Assembly: GCA_945870015.1 (NCBI GenBank)
Contig: CAMBQS010000126.1
Coordinates: 1 to 8,817 of the forward strand
Source of the DNA: Desulfocicer vacuolatum DSM 3385
GTDB lineage: Bacteria > Desulfobacterota > Desulfobacteria > Desulfobacterales > SURF-7
DNA: 8,817 bases
Reading direction: 5' to 3'
Shown here: positions 5,605-8,817 of the stretch, in pieces
Position numbering within the stretch: the stretch's first letter is position 1
How the letters are laid out: each line of letters begins with the position of its first letter
Made by a program: the position numbers and the translations under genes
The notes under the pieces: model-generated
What the model saw: only the letters and a program-made list of their open reading frames with translations
Database searches by the model: none
What the model was told of the DNA's origin: nothing

Positions 5605-6957
5605 ATGAATCCTGAAATATTCAGAGAGTATGATATACGCGGCATTGCCGGGGAAGATATCACAGGCGAGGATGTCGTTCTTATTGGAAAGGCAGTCGGG
5701 AGCTTTCTGGCTACCCGCGGCCATACCAGGCTTTCCGTCGGACGTGACTGCAGGGTAACCTCGGATCAGTATAGTGAAAAAATAATTCAGGGCCTGCTGT
5801 CTGTTGGATGTGATGTGATCGATATCGGGATCTGTCCGACTCCGGTTTTTTATTTTTCGATTCAGCATCTTGCAACACAGGGTGGCGTGATGGTGACAGC
5901 CAGCCATAATCCTCCGGAATATAATGGTTTCAAAATCTGTCTGGATTTGGATTCCGTCCATGGTGAGGATATTCAGACCATCCGGCAGATGATTGAGAAA
6001 CAACAGTTTGTCGAGGGCGGAGGGAAAAGGGTTTCTCAGGATGTGATTGCAGCCTATCATGATTATGTGGTCTCCAATATCCATATCCGCCGGCCCATGA
6101 GAGTCGGTATTGATGCAGGGAACGGAACCGGCGGGGTGGTTGCGGTTCCGATTCTGAGGAAGTTGAACTGTGAAGTTCATGAATTATACTGTGATATGGA
6201 TGGCACATTCCCGAACCATGAAGCAGATCCGACGGTTGCAAAAAACATGAAGGACCTGGTCGCGCTGGTAAAGGAAAAGGGGCTTGATCTTGGAATCGGG
6301 TATGATGGGGATTCGGACCGGATCGGGGTGGTGGATAAAACAGGCAATCTGGTTTACGGGGATCAGTTGATGATCATTTTTTCCAGGGAAATACTCTCCC
6401 GGAAACCCGGCGCAACCTTTATTTCAGAGGTCAAATGCTCCAAGACCATGTACGATGATATCCGGAAGCACGGCGGCAACGCAATCATGTGGAAGACCGG
6501 GCATTCCCTGATCAAGAAAAAAATGAAAGAGGAAAAAGCGGAACTGGCCGGTGAAATGAGCGGCCATATTTTTTTCGCAGACCGGTATTTTGGATATGAT
6601 GATGCGATCTATGCTTCCTGCCGGCTTCTGGAAATTTTGTCAGACAGCGGGAAAACCATAACCGAACTGCTGGCGGATGTTCCAAAGACATTCAATACAC
6701 CGGAGATCCGGGTGGATTGTCCGGACAGTATCAAATTTCAGGTAGTCCAAAAAGTCACCCAAATTTTTCGGGAAAAATATGATGTCATTGACATTGATGG
6801 TGTAAGGATTCTGTTTGATGACGGGTGGGGATTGGTGCGTGCATCCAATACCCAGCCGGCACTGGTGCTGCGCTTTGAAGCCATGACCAAAGAAAGGCTC
6901 GCTGAAATCAGAGTTCTTGTCGAACAGACACTGGAAAATGTCAAAAAGGAGTTCTGA
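5605..6957 (+). CDS. Phosphomannomutase/phosphoglucomutase (AlgC/ManB type)
   Basis: At 450 residues this is full length for the alpha-D-phosphohexomutase family. It interconverts hexose 6-phosphate and 1-phosphate, feeding GDP-mannose or UDP-glucose into LPS, capsule and exopolysaccharide. In order: the N-terminal FREYDIRG (6-13), the catalytic phosphoserine loop TASHNP (98-103, S100), the metal-binding loop DGDSDR (234-239, three Asp), the sugar-specificity loop GEMSGH (316-321), and the phosphate-binding loop RASNTQP (411-417) followed by ALVLRFEA. Both the GEMSGH loop and the RASNT-x-P loop match the dual-specificity AlgC group better than GlmM, whose serine loop differs. Choice between mannose and glucose cannot be made from sequence. 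ATG 5605 has AAGGAG ten bases upstream. A role in surface polysaccharide would fit the glycosyltransferase and lipid A gene at the left of the window. Confidence 0.95.
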   Translation: MNPEIFREYDIRGIAGEDITGEDVVLIGKAVGSFLATRGHTRLSVGRDCRVTSDQYSEKIIQGLLSVGCDVIDIGICPTPVFYFSIQHLATQGGVMVTASHNPPEYNGFKICLDLDSVHGEDIQTIRQMIEKQQFVEGGGKRVSQDVIAAYHDYVVSNIHIRRPMRVGIDAGNGTGGVVAVPILRKLNCEVHELYCDMDGTFPNHEADPTVAKNMKDLVALVKEKGLDLGIGYDGDSDRIGVVDKTGNLVYGDQLMIIFSREILSRKPGATFISEVKCSKTMYDDIRKHGGNAIMWKTGHSLIKKKMKEEKAELAGEMSGHIFFADRYFGYDDAIYASCRLLEILSDSGKTITELLADVPKTFNTPEIRVDCPDSIKFQVVQKVTQIFREKYDVIDIDGVRILFDDGWGLVRASNTQPALVLRFEAMTKERLAEIRVLVEQTLENVKKEF

Positions 6958-6975
6958 TACACCAAGATCCCTGGA

Positions 6976-7347
6976 TCATCCAACAGGGGAATAGGAACAA
7001 TACCCCGGCCGCGGCCCGATCTCTTCCGGATGTTTCCGGCATACGGTCGGCCTTTTTTCATATACCCGGCAGTTCCGGCCGGAGTCCAGGAAGATGCAGT
7101 CTCCCCGGCTGTTCTGTTCCAGCACAAAGATTCCGGTTTTAAAATGATAGCGCCGGATGATGCCCTCTTTTTTCAATCTCCGGATCAGGCCTTTGATGGA
7201 ATGGGTAACCTCCCACTCATCGGTCAGGCCAAGGCGGATCAGATCCGCTCCGGTCACTTCAACAATCAGCGTGCAGCATCCAGCCTGGCAGTTCAGGCAA
7301 AGATCCGGGTGAAACCGCCGCCAGGTTTTCGGGTTTTCAATATCCAT
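6976..7347 (-). CDS. YkgJ-family Cys-cluster protein
   Basis: This is a 123-residue soluble protein with eight cysteines: C17, C20, C24, C25, C84, C93, C103 and C117. The pattern CxxCxxxCC near the N-terminus, then GDCIFLD, NCRVYEKRPTVCR near the C-terminus, is the signature of the YkgJ/UPF0153 family. These proteins probably bind zinc or an iron-sulfur cluster; their function is unknown. ATG 7347 is the only possible upstream start, since an in-frame stop lies four codons before it, yet no ribosome binding site precedes it. Translation may be coupled to a small ORF just upstream. The stop lies only 18 bases from the convergent phosphohexomutase stop. Confidence 0.85.
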   Translation of the reverse strand: MDIENPKTWRRFHPDLCLNCQAGCCTLIVEVTGADLIRLGLTDEWEVTHSIKGLIRRLKKEGIIRRYHFKTGIFVLEQNSRGDCIFLDSGRNCRVYEKRPTVCRKHPEEIGPRPGYCSYSPVG

Positions 7348-7359
7348 ACGCTGTTGTTT

Positions 7360-7437
7360 TTAAAACATCATCAGACCGTTCACGGCAAGCCATGCGGCTT
7401 CTTCACCGGGTTGTCCCAGGCAGAAGCCGGAACTCAT
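7360..7437 (-). CDS. Possible 25-residue ORF between the CBS and YkgJ genes
   Basis: The gap between the CBS gene and the YkgJ-type gene holds a minus-strand frame from ATG 7437 to TAA 7360-7362. It reads MSSGFCLGQPGEEAAWLAVN and then GLMMF. An upstream in-frame TTG (7452) would add FVGA and give 30 residues. Its stop lies 12 bases before the YkgJ start, fitting coupling of a gene that lacks its own ribosome binding site. The ORF also has no clear ribosome binding site. I do not recognise the peptide; the composition is protein-like and mildly hydrophobic. Confidence 0.3.
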   Translation of the reverse strand: MSSGFCLGQPGEEAAWLAVNGLMMF

Positions 7438-7468
7438 GGCGCCGACGAACAAAAAGGCCGGTTATGCA

Positions 7469-8023
7469 TTAGAGTTTACATTCTTTGATGGTGTGGAATA
7501 TGACGGCAAATACGTCCACAAGCCGGAGAACTCCGGTGATCTCCTTTTTTTTCAATACAAGAAGAGACTGGTGCTGCCCCATGACCAGTAAATGGATTGC
7601 CTGACCGATTGGAGTATCTTCATCGATAATTTCACCATCGGATGGGGAGGTCATAATTTCAGATACCTTGATACCCAGCGCTTTTTTACAGATATTGGGC
7701 AGAGACGTATCCCAGAGTTGGTATTGTTCCATCATGGACTGGAAAAATTTTTTCGTAAACCCATACCGGGCCATACCAGCAGGAGATTGCATTTCACGGT
7801 ATTTGGGTTCAAGGGCCCGCAGAACATCAAGCTGGCTCAGTTTTCCGACCAGTTTCCTTTTATTGTCCAGAATCAGGATTGCCCTATGGGCATAATGATT
7901 GCGGTCAAAATCCAGTTGGGCTTTTTCCAGTGCAATGACTGCATCATACAGGGTCGCATCTTTAGATACGGTAGCGTATTCTTCGATGGGTACCATGATG
8001 TCTTTTACCTGATATTCTTCCAT
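7469..8023 (-). CDS. Tandem CBS-domain protein
   Basis: This is a 184-residue cytoplasmic protein with two CBS domains. The first covers about residues 6-72 (VKDIMVPIEEYATVS to LSQLDVLRAL), the second about 118-176 (IKVSEIMTSPS to ITGVLRLVDVFAVI). A helical linker of about 45 residues with KFFQSMMEQYQLW separates them. CBS pairs bind adenine nucleotides and act as energy or redox sensors for a partner protein. No catalytic domain is attached, so it must act on a separate partner. I chose ATG 8023 because GAGGGGGG (minus strand, 8030-8037) lies six bases upstream; the longer frame back to 8113 overlaps the preceding small gene. The preceding gene ends 34 bases upstream, so the two are probably co-transcribed. 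Confidence 0.88.
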   Translation of the reverse strand: MEEYQVKDIMVPIEEYATVSKDATLYDAVIALEKAQLDFDRNHYAHRAILILDNKRKLVGKLSQLDVLRALEPKYREMQSPAGMARYGFTKKFFQSMMEQYQLWDTSLPNICKKALGIKVSEIMTSPSDGEIIDEDTPIGQAIHLLVMGQHQSLLVLKKKEITGVLRLVDVFAVIFHTIKECKL

Positions 8024-8057
8024 TGTAATCCCCCCTCTTTGCTTTATTTTTTGTCGG

Positions 8058-8189
8058 TCAAATGATTGTTTCCTGCGCTTCGTAAGGTTCATAGAAAGCC
8101 AATTTGTTACCATGAGAAATATAAAAGATCAACATATTCATGTTGGTAAAGGTGAAGGTGATCGTCATTCCTGCAACGATGAGTGCCAT
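8058..8189 (-). CDS. Small single-span membrane protein paired with the CBS gene
   Basis: This is a 43-residue ORF starting MALIVAGMTITFTFTNMNML, with hydrophobic residues about 2-25 forming one transmembrane helix. The tail after it (SHGNKLAFYEPYEAQETII) is polar. It precedes the CBS-protein gene by 34 bases in the same direction. The frame stays open to ATG 8288, which would add 33 charged residues. I prefer ATG 8189 because the sequence becomes membrane-protein-like only there, though its ribosome binding site (AAAAGAG) is poor. I know no named family. A membrane anchor or partner for the CBS sensor is a reasonable inference from position only. Confidence 0.55.
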   Translation of the reverse strand: MALIVAGMTITFTFTNMNMLIFYISHGNKLAFYEPYEAQETII

Positions 8190-8243
8190 GATCTCTTTTG
8201 ACTGAAAATTTACCCTCGAATTTTCCCTGGTTAAAAAAATAGC

Positions 8244-8270
8244 TTGACATTTTTTTGATTTTAGTAAAAT
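8244..8270 (+). promoter_or_regulatory. Candidate promoter for the right-edge secreted protein
   Basis: A perfect TTGACA (8244-8249) is followed by TAAAAT (8265-8270), which matches five of six -10 bases. The spacer is 15 bases, shorter than ideal. Transcription would start near 8277, about 190 bases before ATG 8469, leaving a long leader that contains the possible small ORF at 8353. Confidence 0.4.
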
Positions 8271-8352
8271 TTTATCGCAATTTCTCATGTTATAGACACA
8301 AGGTAAAATCAGAATGAAGGATCAATTATAGAGCCTTTTTGTCTGGAAACAG

Positions 8353-8472
8353 ATGGATATCAAATCGTCGAATAAACAGAATCCAATTGTGATTGAATGT
8401 TCATGTTTTTCTGGATGTGAAAGCGATAAACGGAAAAGGATAATCGTTATGAACGGAAAGGGCGGATTATGA
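8353..8472 (+). CDS. Possible Cys-containing 39-residue ORF overlapping the next gene start
   Basis: ATG 8353 opens 39 codons that stop at TGA 8470-8472, overlapping the secreted-protein ATG (8469) in an ATGA. The middle holds three cysteines in IECSCFSGCE, followed by the basic run SDKRKR. A weak GGA lies five bases before the ATG. The overlap suggests translational coupling. A shorter in-frame version from ATG 8449 (seven codons, preceded by GGAAAAGGA) would couple equally well. I recognise no family. It may be a leader peptide; chance cannot be excluded. Confidence 0.3.
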   Translation: MDIKSSNKQNPIVIECSCFSGCESDKRKRIIVMNGKGGL

Positions 8473-8817
8473 AAAAGACAGGTATTATTTTTTTGGTAAT
8501 GATGACTGGTTTGCTGCTGATCGCTTCCTCTGCATTTGGAACAACCCTGTTTGGCCCAAAAAGATATGATCGAACAGCAGGGACTCCAAATATTTATACA
8601 GATTCCTTTACAGCAACTGCAGGTGAATGCAGGCTGATGATTCGAAACGGCGATGCAAAAGATAAGCACCGTGTCACGAGTGCACTGATTTTTGTAAACG
8701 GAATTCAACTTTTTGGACCAGATGATTTCAAGCAGAAAGTTCCGGTTCTGGAAGCATCTGTTGACCTGGATGACATCAATGAGCTTGTGGTGGAGCTTCG
8801 AAGCAAGCCAGGAACCT
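8469..8817 (+). CDS. Secreted protein of unknown function, N-terminal part (runs off the right edge)
   Basis: ATG 8469 begins a frame still open at the window end (116 codons). Residues 1-23 are a clear signal peptide (MKK, then a hydrophobic core, then ASSAFG), with cleavage likely after AFG. The mature part reads LFGPKRYDRTAG, then DSFTATAG, CRLMIRNGD, VTSALIFVNGIQLFGPDDF and LVVELRSKPGT. This is a beta-rich module I have seen in many large exported proteins of Desulfobacterota and relatives. There it usually comes before Ig-like, PKD or other repeat domains. The recognition is from memory. A possible ribosome binding site is AAAGGGCGG just upstream. The full protein may be much longer. It is divergent from the small membrane protein/CBS cluster. 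Confidence 0.75.
   Translation, partial: MKKTGIIFLVMMTGLLLIASSAFGTTLFGPKRYDRTAGTPNIYTDSFTATAGECRLMIRNGDAKDKHRVTSALIFVNGIQLFGPDDFKQKVPVLEASVDLDDINELVVELRSKPGT

Noticed and set aside
6966..6977. GATCC-CT-GGATC hairpin between the phosphohexomutase and YkgJ genes as terminator
   Set aside because: The stem has five pairs with a two-base loop, too tight to form well, and no T-run follows on either strand.
8277..8468. Riboswitch (for example cyclic di-GMP type) in the long leader
   Set aside because: I could not find conserved core elements of known riboswitch classes; the region is AT-rich and better explained by a small ORF or nothing.
8322..8708. Minus-strand 128-codon frame at the right end
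   Set aside because: It lies opposite the secreted protein, whose signal peptide and beta-rich module are convincing; its own translation is Cys/His/Ser-rich and unlike a real protein.

Overview
The window looks like a mid-GC chromosomal segment of a Gram-negative bacterium. My best guess is Desulfobacterota (Desulfobacteraceae-like), because of the style of the secreted protein at the right edge, the AlgC-type phosphohexomutase, and the mix of HDOD, CBS and Cys-cluster proteins. The lipid A deacylase-like outer-membrane protein independently supports an LPS-bearing outer membrane. The taxonomic guess is inference only. I see no rRNA, tRNA, CRISPR array, insertion sequence or phage gene.

Left part (1-2307): the C-terminal end of a probable membrane glycosyltransferase enters from the left edge. 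It is followed by a protein-like open stretch with no start codon, then a PagL-type acyloxyacyl hydrolase with a signal peptide. That gene converges on a minus-strand HDOD signalling protein, with a strong 11-bp hairpin between them.

Centre (2308-4783): from the spacer divergent to the HDOD gene runs a plus-strand RNA-repair operon: a possible 33-codon leader ORF, archease, the RNA ligase RtcB, and a MazG-like nucleotide pyrophosphohydrolase. Archease is the known activator of RtcB, so these two genes form a functional pair. The MazG-like enzyme probably shares their transcript.

Accessory insert (about 4784-5604): an AT-rich spacer with a consensus-like promoter and repeat elements leads into a RelB/DinJ antitoxin and YafQ toxin pair that overlap by one base. 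All four YafQ catalytic-type residues are present. A hairpin that resembles a terminator only on the minus strand follows.

Right part (5605-8817): a phosphomannomutase/phosphoglucomutase gene is followed by a minus-strand cluster. In transcription order this is a tiny membrane protein, a two-CBS-domain protein, a possible 25-residue ORF, and a YkgJ-type Cys-cluster protein. On the plus strand, a possible Cys-rich 39-residue ORF overlaps the start of a secreted protein that runs off the right edge.

Most genes belong to known families. The least explained material is the set of four short ORFs or open stretches (290-427, 2445-2546, 7360-7437, 8353-8472) and the small membrane protein paired with the CBS protein. 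I do not see clear evidence of a wholly new multi-gene system.
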